Positions 7,082 to 15,876 of a stretch of DNA of 44,817 nucleotides are shown here, in pieces (the first letter of the stretch is position 1; every line of letters begins with the position of its first letter). A program made the position numbers and the translations under genes. The notes below the pieces were generated by a model that made no database searches, was not told where the DNA came from, and was given only the letters and a program-made list of their open reading frames with translations. This DNA is from an uncultured Bacteroidales bacterium (lineage in GTDB: Bacteria > Bacteroidota > Bacteroidia > Bacteroidales > Bacteroidaceae): the NCBI GenBank assembly GCA_902779875.1, contig CACZCX010000009.1, positions 1-44,817 of the forward strand, given 5' to 3'.

Positions 7082-9294
7082 AGCATCGCTCAAGCGACAT
7101 AACCCGTACAATACACAATGCGGCATTGGCTCTTATGACCATTGCCGCATTGTCAGGTTGTGCGGCTATTAGCAATCCTGACGGCGGAGCCTATGACGAG
7201 ACACCCCCTGTCATAACCGGCAGCACCCCCAAGAACGGCGCCACCAACGTCAGGAACAAGAAGATTACCATTGAATTCGACGAGTTCATCAAACTGGAGA
7301 ACGCAAGCGAGAAGGTTGTGTTCTCTCCTCCACAGATAGAGCAGCCCGAGATCAAGGTCGTAGGCAAGAAGATCCAGGTGGAGCTGTTTGACTCGCTCAG
7401 GGAAAACACCACCTATTCCATTGATTTTGCCGACGGTATTGTCGATAACAATGAAGGCAATCCGCTCGGTGATTATTGTTTCAGATTCAGTACCGGCCAG
7501 GACATAGACACGCTCGAGGTATCGGGTTATGTCCTCAACGCCTCTGACCTGGAACCCGTAAAAGGCATAACGGTGGGTCTGCACAGCGACCTGTCCGACT
7601 CCGCCTTCATGACCAAACCGTTCGAGAGGGTATCACGTACCGACGGCAGCGGTCACTTTACGGTAAGAGGCATAGCTCCCGGAAAATACAGGATTTATGC
7701 CGTGATGGATATGGACCAGACTTTCAGCTACTCTCAGCGTAATGAGAAGATAGCCTGGCTGGACACCATCATAGTACCCACAACAGAACTCAACTTCCGT
7801 GAGGACACCATATTCAACCCTGACCTCACTGTCGATACCACCGCGATCGTTCCGTTCACACGTTTCATGCCCGATAACATAACGCTCCTGGCTTTCACGC
7901 CGGATCCGGTTATTCAGTACATGAGCGGTTACGAACGCCCCTCCCACGGACAATTCACATTGAGATTCGCTCTTCCGGTAGACTCCATGCCGGTAATAAA
8001 GGGACTCAATTTTGATGAAAACGATGCATACGTGCTGCAGCACAGCATCAGATATGACACCCTCACCTTCTGGATGAAGGATACCACCGTCTATTACATG
8101 GATACCCTGGAGATAAGTGTCACATATCCCGCCACTGACACACTCATGCAGTTGGTTCCTATAACGGACACGCTCAAACTGGTGCCCAAGGTAAGCCGCG
8201 CCAAGATCATAAAGGACGCGCAGCGCAAGGCTGAGAATGACAAGAAGGAACTGGACAGACAGATACGCCGTCTGGAACGTACCGGCGATACCGTAGCCAT
8301 ACTCAACCTGCTCAAGCCCAAGATGGAGTTCCTGGATGTCAAGGTTACATCGGGCGGCTCGCTGAGTATATGGAAACAGATTACACTTGACGTTCCCGAG
8401 CCGGTGACATTTCTCTCCGACACGGCCATTCACGTATATCAGAAAGTGGATACCATCCTGGTTCCCATTCCATTCGAGATTGAGCATGACACCATCAACA
8501 TACTCCGTTACAGGATTTACGGAGAATGGAAACCGGAGGAGACCTATAAGATCGAGATAGATTCAGCCTCCATACAGGGTATCTACGGACTGCACAACAA
8601 CAGGATTGAGAGCACGCTCAAGTTCAATGAACTGAGCCGCTACAGCCGTCTGATAGTGAATGTATGGGATCCCAAACCAGGATATACGGTAAACCTTCTG
8701 GACAGTAAGGGAAATGTCAAGAGGACAGCCGCCGTAGAGAACGGCAGTGCCGACTTCTATATGCTGGATCCCGGCAACTATTACGTATCCATGTTCTATG
8801 ACAGGAACGGCAACGGCAAATGGGATACCGGTGACTATGATGAGAAACGTCAGCCTGAAGAGGTATGGTTCATAAAGAGAGTATGGAGCCTCAAGCAGGA
8901 CTGGGTTCACGAGACTGAGCCCTGGAGCGTACATGAGACTCCCGTCTACGACCAGAAACCGGCCGAACTGATCAAGGAGAAGTCTGCCAAGAAGACCATC
9001 GATGTGCACAAGAAGAACCTTGAACGCATCCAGAAGAAGGCCAGCCAGATAGAGGCCGAGAAGAAGAAAAAGGAGCGCCAGCGCCTGGAGCGTCAGGAGC
9101 GCCGCCGCAAGAACAAGGAGAAATACGATGCCATAAGAGCCCGCGTAAAAGCTGTAAAGAGGGCTCAGAAGGAGATGAAAAAAGCCTCCAAAGAGAATTC
9201 GGAGGCTGTTATAGAGGATCCCGTAATACAGGAGTCGTCAGATACCGCAGTTAACTCTCCAGACGTTGAGGAAGTTACGACCCCAAACGAGTGA
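7078..9294 (+). CDS. Big_5 Ig-like domain lipoprotein, large
   Basis: This 738-residue predicted lipoprotein starts with TTG at 7078, overlapping the fabF stop (TTGA). The signal peptide ends in the lipobox LSGC near residue 27. Next come a Big_5-type bacterial Ig-like domain (about 40-130, ETPPVITGSTPKNGATNV) and a carboxypeptidase-regulatory-like beta domain (about 152-210, GHFTVRGIAPGKYRIYAV). A long beta-rich central part follows. Residues about 640-710 form a very Lys/Arg/Glu-rich coiled-coil tail. Similar lipoproteins are conserved in Bacteroidales without known function. A weaker alternative start is ATG 7135, but it would leave almost no positively charged n-region. The 3' end overlaps the convergent C26-M19 gene by 57 bp. 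Confidence 0.8.
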   Translation: MKHRSSDITRTIHNAALALMTIAALSGCAAISNPDGGAYDETPPVITGSTPKNGATNVRNKKITIEFDEFIKLENASEKVVFSPPQIEQPEIKVVGKKIQVELFDSLRENTTYSIDFADGIVDNNEGNPLGDYCFRFSTGQDIDTLEVSGYVLNASDLEPVKGITVGLHSDLSDSAFMTKPFERVSRTDGSGHFTVRGIAPGKYRIYAVMDMDQTFSYSQRNEKIAWLDTIIVPTTELNFREDTIFNPDLTVDTTAIVPFTRFMPDNITLLAFTPDPVIQYMSGYERPSHGQFTLRFALPVDSMPVIKGLNFDENDAYVLQHSIRYDTLTFWMKDTTVYYMDTLEISVTYPATDTLMQLVPITDTLKLVPKVSRAKIIKDAQRKAENDKKELDRQIRRLERTGDTVAILNLLKPKMEFLDVKVTSGGSLSIWKQITLDVPEPVTFLSDTAIHVYQKVDTILVPIPFEIEHDTINILRYRIYGEWKPEETYKIEIDSASIQGIYGLHNNRIESTLKFNELSRYSRLIVNVWDPKPGYTVNLLDSKGNVKRTAAVENGSADFYMLDPGNYYVSMFYDRNGNGKWDTGDYDEKRQPEEVWFIKRVWSLKQDWVHETEPWSVHETPVYDQKPAELIKEKSAKKTIDVHKKNLERIQKKASQIEAEKKKKERQRLERQERRRKNKEKYDAIRARVKAVKRAQKEMKKASKENSEAVIEDPVIQESSDTAVNSPDVEEVTTPNE

Positions 9295-11055
9295 CAGCTG
9301 CTCATCGGTCAGACCCTCGGCAATAAGCCGCTCAGTGAGCGATATGAACCAGGAGGCATCCTCCAGTCCCGGCAGTCCGCCGCCACCGTCAAAATCAGAA
9401 CCTATTCCCACATGTTCCACGCCCATCACGTCTATCATGTGCATGATGTGACGTACGGCATCCAGTACAGTGGCATTACCGCCTTTCTTAAGGAATCCGG
9501 AATACATGCATACCTGGGCCACTCCACCGGCTGAGGCGAGGGCGCGCATCTGGTCATCGGTAAGGTTACGTGTATGGTCACACAACGCGCGGCTTGACGA
9601 GTGCGAGCATATGATAGGCTTGGAGCTGCACTCCAGGGCATCCCAGAAACTCTTTTCCGATGCATGCGACAGGTCAACCATCATACCGACCCTGTTCATG
9701 CGCTCAACAACGCGGCGGCCGAACTCGGAGAGTCCGTTATGCTCATGGTTGCCCTTGTGCGAGTCACACACATCATTGTCACCGTTATGGCAGAGAGTCA
9801 TATATGCCACGCCACGGCTGCGGAAACGGTCTACATTGTCTATATCCAGGCCCACGGCATATGCATTCTCAATACCCTTGACAACAGACTTTATACCCTT
9901 GAGCTTGTTGCTTACTATATCATCGGGAGTGAGGGCGATGGCAGCATGACCATTGCACTCACCAATACGCTGGTCAATAAGAGTTAGCAGACGGTCCGCC
10001 TTGGCAATGGCCGTTTTAAGAGACTCGCTGTCTCGCTCGTACTGGTGAAGGTATGCAACCATGAAACTGGCGTCCAGACGACCTGTAGTCATCTTATGCA
10101 GGTCTACCAGAGGGTTGTAACGGAAAGTGGGGCTGCCGTCGGGTGAGTCCTCTCCCACATAGGCGTATTCAACCTCCACTCCGGGGTTGTGCTCATAAAA
10201 ATGCGCCCCCTTGTCAAAGAACATAGGGCTGTCGCAATGGCTGTCAAGTATTACTGTACGGTCATGGAGCTGCTTGGCATGACGGAACCGGGTCGCCTCA
10301 CCTGTAAGCCAAAAGAAAACAGGCATCATGGAACGGTCGTTCTCCAGTATGAAACATTCCGGATGCCACTGAACACCCATGATTGGACGGAATGCGACGG
10401 ACTCCATACCCTCAATTATACCATCGGGAGCCAATGCCGTGACACGGAATCCTGCGGGCACTTCCTTAACGCCCTGATGGTGAAAAGAATTTACAGCAAG
10501 AGTCTCCTTGCCGAACAGGGAATGCAGCAGTGTGCCTTTTTCAACCTTGACCTGATGCGAAGCAAGACCGCGGGCAATGGTCTGGCTGTGTTCTATACAC
10601 TCCCTGTCATGCTGGGTCTTTATATCCTGATACAGTTTGCCGCCAAGGGCAGCCGCCAGAACCTGTATACCGCGGCAAATACCCAGTATAGGTATCTGAC
10701 GCTCCACCGCCAGACGTACGAGCATGAGTTCCTGCGCATCACGACGGGGGTTGACCGAAACACAGTCAAGAGGCTCTTCGCCAAGATAGTCGGGGTCGAT
10801 ATCGGCTCCTCCGGAAAGAATTATGCCGTCAAGGGAGTCAAGTAATGAGACCAGGGCCTTCTCATCATCATAAGGAGGAATCACGACAGGCGTGCCGCCG
10901 GCTTCCACTACGGAGAGGTAGTAACCCTCGGCGAGAGTGCAGTCTCCGTTCCTGAAATTACCGCTTATGCCTATAACCGGAGCATGGTAACCCAATACAT
11001 CCATGCCGGAATCCATTTTGCGGAATCCGGACTCAAGCTGTTCAGCCTTGGTCAT
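9238..11055 (-). CDS. Fusion of gamma-glutamyl hydrolase-like GATase (C26) and membrane dipeptidase (M19)
   Basis: Two enzymes share one 605-residue chain. Residues about 25-255 are a class I glutamine amidotransferase-like hydrolase of the PuuD/peptidase C26 type. They carry SGGADIDP, the nucleophile Cys in GICRGIQVL and the His-Glu pair in VQWHPE. Residues about 265-605 are a renal-type dipeptidase (M19). They carry the zinc HxD in LDSHCDSP, the bridging Glu region KGIENAYAVG, DLSHAS, SHSSSRAL and GIGSDFDGG. No signal peptide is visible, so it is probably cytoplasmic. A combined role in trimming gamma-glutamyl compounds and dipeptides is inference. It begins 2 bp after the Lrp-type gene; ATGs at 11016 and 11004 are alternative starts. 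The 3' end overlaps the convergent lipoprotein gene. Confidence 0.9.
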   Translation of the reverse strand: MTKAEQLESGFRKMDSGMDVLGYHAPVIGISGNFRNGDCTLAEGYYLSVVEAGGTPVVIPPYDDEKALVSLLDSLDGIILSGGADIDPDYLGEEPLDCVSVNPRRDAQELMLVRLAVERQIPILGICRGIQVLAAALGGKLYQDIKTQHDRECIEHSQTIARGLASHQVKVEKGTLLHSLFGKETLAVNSFHHQGVKEVPAGFRVTALAPDGIIEGMESVAFRPIMGVQWHPECFILENDRSMMPVFFWLTGEATRFRHAKQLHDRTVILDSHCDSPMFFDKGAHFYEHNPGVEVEYAYVGEDSPDGSPTFRYNPLVDLHKMTTGRLDASFMVAYLHQYERDSESLKTAIAKADRLLTLIDQRIGECNGHAAIALTPDDIVSNKLKGIKSVVKGIENAYAVGLDIDNVDRFRSRGVAYMTLCHNGDNDVCDSHKGNHEHNGLSEFGRRVVERMNRVGMMVDLSHASEKSFWDALECSSKPIICSHSSSRALCDHTRNLTDDQMRALASAGGVAQVCMYSGFLKKGGNATVLDAVRHIMHMIDVMGVEHVGIGSDFDGGGGLPGLEDASWFISLTERLIAEGLTDEQLSLVWGRNFLNVWRVNCGI

Positions 11056-11057
11056 GG

Positions 11058-11543
11058 TTATTCAAAAATAGGAATCTCCTTCTTGATGCTCTCATCGAGT
11101 GAGATAAGGGTCTCTGTGGCCGTAACGCCCTTGATCTCCTGGATATGTCCGTTGATCAGCTCCATGAGGTGTGAGTTGTCACGGGCAAAAAGCTTGATCA
11201 TCATGGTATAGCGACCGGTGGTGAAGTGGCTCTCCACAACCTCGGGGATCTGGTCCAGCTCTGCAACTACCTGATGATACATGGAGCCTTTCTCAAGCGT
11301 AAGACCTACATAGGTACAGGTGTTGTAACCTATACTGCGGGGATTCACATGATAACCTGAACCGGTTATTATACCCTCATCGAACATCCTCTGTACACGC
11401 TGATGGATGGCGGCACGGGACACGCCGCACTGTGCAGCCACGTCACGGAACGGAATACGTGCATTCTGTGATATGATACCAAGAATTTTTCTGTCAAGAG
11501 AATCCATCCTCTCTGTTGACTGAACGGGCTTTTTAGCACTCAT
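11058..11543 (-). CDS. Lrp/AsnC-family transcriptional regulator
   Basis: A 161-residue DNA-binding regulator. The N-terminal winged helix-turn-helix (about residues 12-60) is LDRKILGIISQNARIPFRDV followed by CGVSRAAIHQRV. The C-terminal alpha/beta RAM domain (about 75-150) usually binds amino acids and builds octamers. Its stop is 2 bp from the start of the C26-M19 fusion, so the two form an operon. An amino-acid-responsive control of that peptidase is a reasonable inference. The leader is AT-rich and contains a -7 box. Confidence 0.93.
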   Translation of the reverse strand: MSAKKPVQSTERMDSLDRKILGIISQNARIPFRDVAAQCGVSRAAIHQRVQRMFDEGIITGSGYHVNPRSIGYNTCTYVGLTLEKGSMYHQVVAELDQIPEVVESHFTTGRYTMMIKLFARDNSHLMELINGHIQEIKGVTATETLISLDESIKKEIPIFE

Positions 11544-11582
11544 ATTGTAAGCTTGAATTGATTAACAATTGATATTTTGAAC

Positions 11583-11590
11583 CAAAAATA
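11583..11590 (-). promoter_or_regulatory. Bacteroidetes -7 box before the Lrp-type gene
   Basis: Read on the minus strand the bases are TATTTTTG, a full TAnnTTTG match, 40 bp before the ATG at 11543. No TTG is found 19-21 bp upstream, so the -33 element is weak or absent. Confidence 0.5.
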
Positions 11591-11634
11591 GGCAAAATAA
11601 TATTCCATTGTCTACTTTTTCATTACAAAATGAC

Positions 11635-11670
11635 AAAAACAGGAGAGGGAACGCCGTGGCGTCCCCTCTC
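11635..11670 (-). terminator. Terminator after the FKBP gene
   Basis: On the minus strand a 12-bp stem (arms 11670-11659 and 11654-11643, one G-T pair) is followed by a run of five T (11639-11635). It separates the FKBP gene from the downstream Lrp unit. Confidence 0.8.
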
Positions 11671-11691
11671 TTTGCAATATGTGAATTACAA

Positions 11692-12540
11692 TTACTTGAT
11701 GCTTACAAGCTCAACCTCGAATATGAGAACTGAGTTAGGCTTGATACCCTGGTTGCCCTGAGCACCGTAGCCGAGCTCTGAAGGAATGTAGAACTCGTAC
11801 TTGTCACCTACGCTCATGAGCTGTACGCCCTCGGTCCAACCCTTGATTACCTGACCAAGGTTGAGTGAGATAGGCTCTTCTGACTCGTCAAATACGGTAC
11901 CGTCAATGAGAGAGCCCTTATACATTACCTGAACATCGCTGGTTGCGGTAGGCTTGGCACCACCCTCACCGAGCTTGATAACCTTGTAGAGCAGACCGCT
12001 GGCAGTCTTTACTACATCTTCCTCCTTGGCCTTGGCCTCAAGGAAAGCCTCACCCTCCTTGCGTGACTTCTCGTACTGCTGCTCGCTCAGGATTGAATAG
12101 AGACGGTTGGCGTTGGCATCGGCCTCCTCAAAGGTCATTACACCGAACTCGTCAAGGATACCTGCACGGAAACCGCTTACGTAGTTGCTCTTGTTCATTC
12201 TCTCGCCGTCACCGAGAAGGTTCTCGCTGAGACCTACGAAAGCCTGGCTCATCTCCTGTACACCGAATTCTACACCGAGAGCGTATGCGAGCTTCTCAGC
12301 ATCGTCGGGATCCTGGGCTGCATCCATGAAACCCTTTACGAAAGCCTTGAGGGCTGCGGGGTTGTCTGAGATGTTGCCGGGGAGCTGGTCCTTATATACG
12401 CGGACTGCACGGCCCATACCGATTGAGTATGAGATTGTGTCCTTAACATCATTCATAGTCACTTTTCCTGCGCCGGGAGCTCCGCATGATGAGAGTGCGG
12501 CAATGGCCATTACAGCCACCAAAACACCGAGTTTTTTCAT
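11692..12540 (-). CDS. FKBP-type peptidyl-prolyl isomerase lipoprotein
   Basis: This 282-residue predicted lipoprotein has a signal peptide ending in the lipobox LSSC near residue 19. An N-terminal helical dimerisation region of the Mip/FkpA type follows (about residues 30-170), then a C-terminal FKBP domain (about 180-282). FKBP features include VMYKGSLIDGTVFDES, VIKGWTEGVQLMSVGDKYEF and IPSELGYGAQG. It should catalyse proline cis-trans isomerisation during folding of envelope proteins. It is transcribed alone from its own promoter (12615-12585) and ends at a terminator. Confidence 0.93.
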   Translation of the reverse strand: MKKLGVLVAVMAIAALSSCGAPGAGKVTMNDVKDTISYSIGMGRAVRVYKDQLPGNISDNPAALKAFVKGFMDAAQDPDDAEKLAYALGVEFGVQEMSQAFVGLSENLLGDGERMNKSNYVSGFRAGILDEFGVMTFEEADANANRLYSILSEQQYEKSRKEGEAFLEAKAKEEDVVKTASGLLYKVIKLGEGGAKPTATSDVQVMYKGSLIDGTVFDESEEPISLNLGQVIKGWTEGVQLMSVGDKYEFYIPSELGYGAQGNQGIKPNSVLIFEVELVSIK

Positions 12541-12584
12541 TTTTTCTGTTATTTGTTTATAAGCGTGTTATCGTTTGTGCGGTG

Positions 12585-12615
12585 CAAATGTAGTTTATTT
12601 TTACAACAAGACAAA
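12585..12615 (-). promoter_or_regulatory. Bacteroidetes promoter for the FKBP gene
   Basis: On the minus strand TTTG (12615-12612), a 19-bp spacer, then TACATTTG (12592-12585), a full TAnnTTTG match, 45 bp before the ATG. Confidence 0.78.
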
Positions 12616-12667
12616 GGGGAGTGAAAGTTTGTCTTTAAAGGCATATTTTACAAACGGGACCATGAAC

Positions 12668-12698
12668 TTGGTCATTAGGGAAAAATGCAGTAATTTTG
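12668..12698 (+). promoter_or_regulatory. Bacteroidetes promoter for the nucleoside kinase-rpoN run
   Basis: TTG (12668-12670), exactly 20 bp, then TAATTTTG (12691-12698). An in-frame upstream start at 12696 lies inside this box, so translation must begin at the ATG at 12726. Confidence 0.78.
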
Positions 12699-12725
12699 AG
12701 ATTTCAAATAAGTAAAGTCCTTATT

Positions 12726-14390
12726 ATGGAGATATACTGCATCAATAACAACAAATCGGACAGTTTCAACCCGGGTGTGACATTCATTGAGGTGTTCAAG
12801 GCTATGGGTGTGTCACTTAAGAGCTGCCCTATCTGCGTCACCGCCAACGGCAAGGTTATGGACCTGCAGGCCAAGGTGTATGAGGATTGTGACGTGGAAT
12901 ATCTGGATGTGACCACCAGCATAGGTGCGCGCAGCTATTCACAAGGTTTGGTCTTTGTCCTGGCCAAGGCCGTATCGGAGCTCTTTCCCGGCGGCAGGAT
13001 AAGGGTGTCGAATGCAGTATCCAAAGGATTCTACTGCCCCATCGAGATTGGCCGTCAGGTCACCGAGGATGATGTGACCACCATCAGCGAGCGCATGGGC
13101 AGCATCATAGGACGCAACATACCGTTCGTAAAGCATATAGCCCACACCAAGGATGTGGCCGATATCATGTCACGTGCGGGCCGCGAGGATACGGCACGTC
13201 TGCTGCGCAGCGTAGGTTCCATATACTCCACCTACTACACTCTCGATGACACCCCCGACTGGTTCTTCGGCACACTGCCCTCGACTACAGGCAGCCTCAA
13301 GGTGTTCGGACTGGAGCTCATGGCTGACGGCGTACTGGTACGCGTACCCAACCGCGACAACCCCGAGCAGCTGGAACCCATGATACGTCAGGACAAGATG
13401 TTCGAGATGTTCAAGGAGCATCATGACTGGATGGGAATCCTGGGATTCTCCACCCTGGGTGAACTCAACGAGGCCATCCGCAAGAACGGAAGCAACATGA
13501 TAATCAACGTGGCCGAGGCTCTCCAGTCACAGAAGATTGTACATATAGCCGACCAGATAGTAGCCCGCCGCAATGAAGGCAAGGGACTCAAGCTGGTTAT
13601 GGTATCGGGCCCCTCGTCATCGGGTAAGACGACCTTCAGCAAGCGTCTTATGGTACAACTCATGGCACAGGGTCTCACGCCTAAGGTCATATCGCTTGAC
13701 GACTATTTCCTGGACCGCGACCACACCCCGCTTGACGAGAACGGCGAGCATGACTTTGAGTCACTCTACGCCATTGACCTGCCCTACTTCAACGCCCAGC
13801 TCAAGGACCTGCTGGCAGGCAAGACCGTACAGCCGCCCACATTCAACTTCAAGAAGGGAGGCATACGCGAGTTCACCGATCCCGAGATCACTCTCGGCGA
13901 GAACGACATCCTGCTCATTGAGGGAATACACGCCCTCAACCCGGACCTCATGCCCGATATACCCGCAGACCGCCGTTTCCTCATATACGTATCGGCCCTT
14001 ACAAGCATACGCATTGACGAGCACAATTACATTCCTACCACCGATAACCGCCTGCTGCGCCGCATAACCCGCGACCACAAGTACCGCAGCTACTCAGCCG
14101 TGGATACCCTGAGCCGCTGGCCGTCGGTCCGCGCCGGTGAGGAGAAGTGGATATTCCCCTATCAGGAGAATGCCGACGCCATGTTCAACTCGGCCATGAT
14201 GTTTGAGATTGCTGTCATAAAGGACATGGTAAAGCCTCTGCTTGACGAGGTGCCTGAGAACAGCCCCGAATATGCCAAGGCTCAGCAGCTCAAGGATTTC
14301 CTTGGACTGTTCAGGACCATCCCGAGCCAGAACCTGCCGCCCACATCACTGGTACGCGAGTTCATAGGAGGCAGCAGTTTCCACTATTGA
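12726..14390 (+). CDS. Nucleoside (uridine) kinase with N-terminal TGS-like region
   Basis: This 554-residue cytoplasmic protein has an N-terminal region (about 1-200) resembling the TGS and second-domain part of threonyl-tRNA synthetase. A uridine-kinase-like P-loop domain follows, with GPSSSGKT at residues 295-302 and DDYFLDRDHTPLD just after. The expected activity is phosphorylation of a nucleoside by NTP. The role of the tRNA-synthetase-like half is unknown; such fusions recur in Bacteroidetes and Firmicutes. The start at 12726 (MEIYCINNNKS) is fixed by the promoter. rpoN begins 7 bp after the stop, so the two are probably co-transcribed. Confidence 0.87.
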   Translation: MEIYCINNNKSDSFNPGVTFIEVFKAMGVSLKSCPICVTANGKVMDLQAKVYEDCDVEYLDVTTSIGARSYSQGLVFVLAKAVSELFPGGRIRVSNAVSKGFYCPIEIGRQVTEDDVTTISERMGSIIGRNIPFVKHIAHTKDVADIMSRAGREDTARLLRSVGSIYSTYYTLDDTPDWFFGTLPSTTGSLKVFGLELMADGVLVRVPNRDNPEQLEPMIRQDKMFEMFKEHHDWMGILGFSTLGELNEAIRKNGSNMIINVAEALQSQKIVHIADQIVARRNEGKGLKLVMVSGPSSSGKTTFSKRLMVQLMAQGLTPKVISLDDYFLDRDHTPLDENGEHDFESLYAIDLPYFNAQLKDLLAGKTVQPPTFNFKKGGIREFTDPEITLGENDILLIEGIHALNPDLMPDIPADRRFLIYVSALTSIRIDEHNYIPTTDNRLLRRITRDHKYRSYSAVDTLSRWPSVRAGEEKWIFPYQENADAMFNSAMMFEIAVIKDMVKPLLDEVPENSPEYAKAQQLKDFLGLFRTIPSQNLPPTSLVREFIGGSSFHY

Positions 14391-14397
14391 TTCCACA

Positions 14398-15858
14398 ATG
14401 GCCGATTTCAGGAACATACAGACCCAGGTCCAGACGCAGTCTCAGACACAGGTGCAGACCCTCTCGCCCCAACAGGTGCTGGAGGCCCGCCTGTTGGCCC
14501 TATCTACCCTGGAACTTGAGGAACATGTCCGCTCCGAGCTGGGTGACAACCCCGCGCTGGAGGATGGTCCGCAGGATACATCGGCCCAGGAGAATGACGA
14601 TAATGCCGATGAGTTCGGTCAGGATGAGGAGTACGGTTCCGATTCCGTCCGTGACGACTGGCAGGACGATGACGACGATGACTGGTACGACCGTCAGGGA
14701 GGTGGCTCACAGGGCCCCATGACAGAGATACCTCTGGCCGATACCCGCTCGTTCTACGATATACTCTACGAGCAGCTGCGTGAACAGGACCTCACACCGC
14801 GCCAGATGAAGATCGCGCTTTACATCATAGGCTCGATCGATAATGACGGCATACTGGACAAGGACCTCCAGGCCATATCCGATGACCTGGCCTTCTACCA
14901 CGATACCGATGCGTCAACTCAGGAGATTGAGGAGGTGCTCAAGGTGATACAGGAGTTCGACCCCGCCGGCATAGGTGCCCGCAACCTGCAGGAGTGTCTG
15001 CTCATACAGATACGCCGCAAGCCCGAGGGTCCGTCACGCGACCTCCAGGAGCAGATCATCGGGACCATGTTCGATGAATTCACGCACAAGCGATGGGACA
15101 AGATCGCCGCACGTCTGGATTTGAGCAGGGAGCAGACCGATGCCGTGATGGCCGAACTTACCAAGCTCAACCCCCGTCCGGGCAGTTCACTTGGCGAGAC
15201 GGAGGGACACACCCGCCAGCACATAGTGCCCGATTTCCTTCTGGACAGCTATGACGGCGAGATACATTTTACCCTCAACAACGGTAACATTCCCCAGCTT
15301 CACGTGAGCCGTGAGTACTCCGACATGCTGGAGAACCAGATAAAGAACGGCAGCAGCAGCCAGCGTGACGCCGCCGTCTACATAAAGAGCAAACTGGATT
15401 CGGCCCGGGGCTTCATCCAGGCTCTCAAACAGCGCGAGCAGACCCTGACACGCACCATGCAGGCCATAATAGACCTGCAGCGCCCCTTCTTTCTGGAGGG
15501 TGACGAGACCCTGCTCAAGCCTATGATTCTCAAGGATGTGGCCGAGAAGACAGGTTATGACATATCGACCATATCGAGAGTGACCAGCGGCAAGTACGTG
15601 CAGACGGGGTTCGGCACGTTCTCCCTCAAGTCCTTCTTTACCGACGGGGTCAAGACAGAGAGTGGTGAGGAGGTATCGGTCAAGGAGATACACCGCCTGC
15701 TGCGTGAGGCTACCGATGCCGAGGACCACAGCAACCCGCTCACTGACGAGCAGCTCTCCGAGATGCTGGCCGGTCGCGGTTACAAGGTGGCACGACGTAC
15801 CGTTGCCAAGTACCGCGAACAGATTGGGATTCCGGTAGCGAGAATGAGGAAGAAGTGA
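14398..15858 (+). CDS. rpoN: RNA polymerase sigma-54 factor
   Basis: This 486-residue factor directs RNA polymerase to -24/-12 promoters and needs AAA+ activators. The N-terminal activator region I is Gln-rich (about residues 8-30), with LEARLLALSTLELEEHVRSE. An acidic region II follows (about 55-100, many Asp/Glu). Then come the core-binding and HTH regions, ending in the RpoN box ARRTVAKYRE (about residues 465-474), which recognises the -24 element. No enhancer-binding activator is encoded in this window. It lies 7 bp after the nucleoside kinase and 18 bp before purE. Confidence 0.96.
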   Translation: MADFRNIQTQVQTQSQTQVQTLSPQQVLEARLLALSTLELEEHVRSELGDNPALEDGPQDTSAQENDDNADEFGQDEEYGSDSVRDDWQDDDDDDWYDRQGGGSQGPMTEIPLADTRSFYDILYEQLREQDLTPRQMKIALYIIGSIDNDGILDKDLQAISDDLAFYHDTDASTQEIEEVLKVIQEFDPAGIGARNLQECLLIQIRRKPEGPSRDLQEQIIGTMFDEFTHKRWDKIAARLDLSREQTDAVMAELTKLNPRPGSSLGETEGHTRQHIVPDFLLDSYDGEIHFTLNNGNIPQLHVSREYSDMLENQIKNGSSSQRDAAVYIKSKLDSARGFIQALKQREQTLTRTMQAIIDLQRPFFLEGDETLLKPMILKDVAEKTGYDISTISRVTSGKYVQTGFGTFSLKSFFTDGVKTESGEEVSVKEIHRLLREATDAEDHSNPLTDEQLSEMLAGRGYKVARRTVAKYREQIGIPVARMRKK

Positions 15859-15876
15859 GAATTGAATAAGCAATAT

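Noticed and set aside
7633-8487. Long minus-strand open frame (about 284 codons) inside the Big_5 lipoprotein gene
   Set aside because: No recognisable domain or promoter, and the plus strand has a continuous lipoprotein with clear domains.
12696-12725. Upstream start for the nucleoside kinase
   Set aside because: The start codon lies inside the -7 box TAATTTTG, so it cannot be in the transcript.
15187-15873. Minus-strand frame of about 228 codons opposite rpoN
   Set aside because: Antisense to the core-binding and RpoN-box regions of rpoN; no family features.
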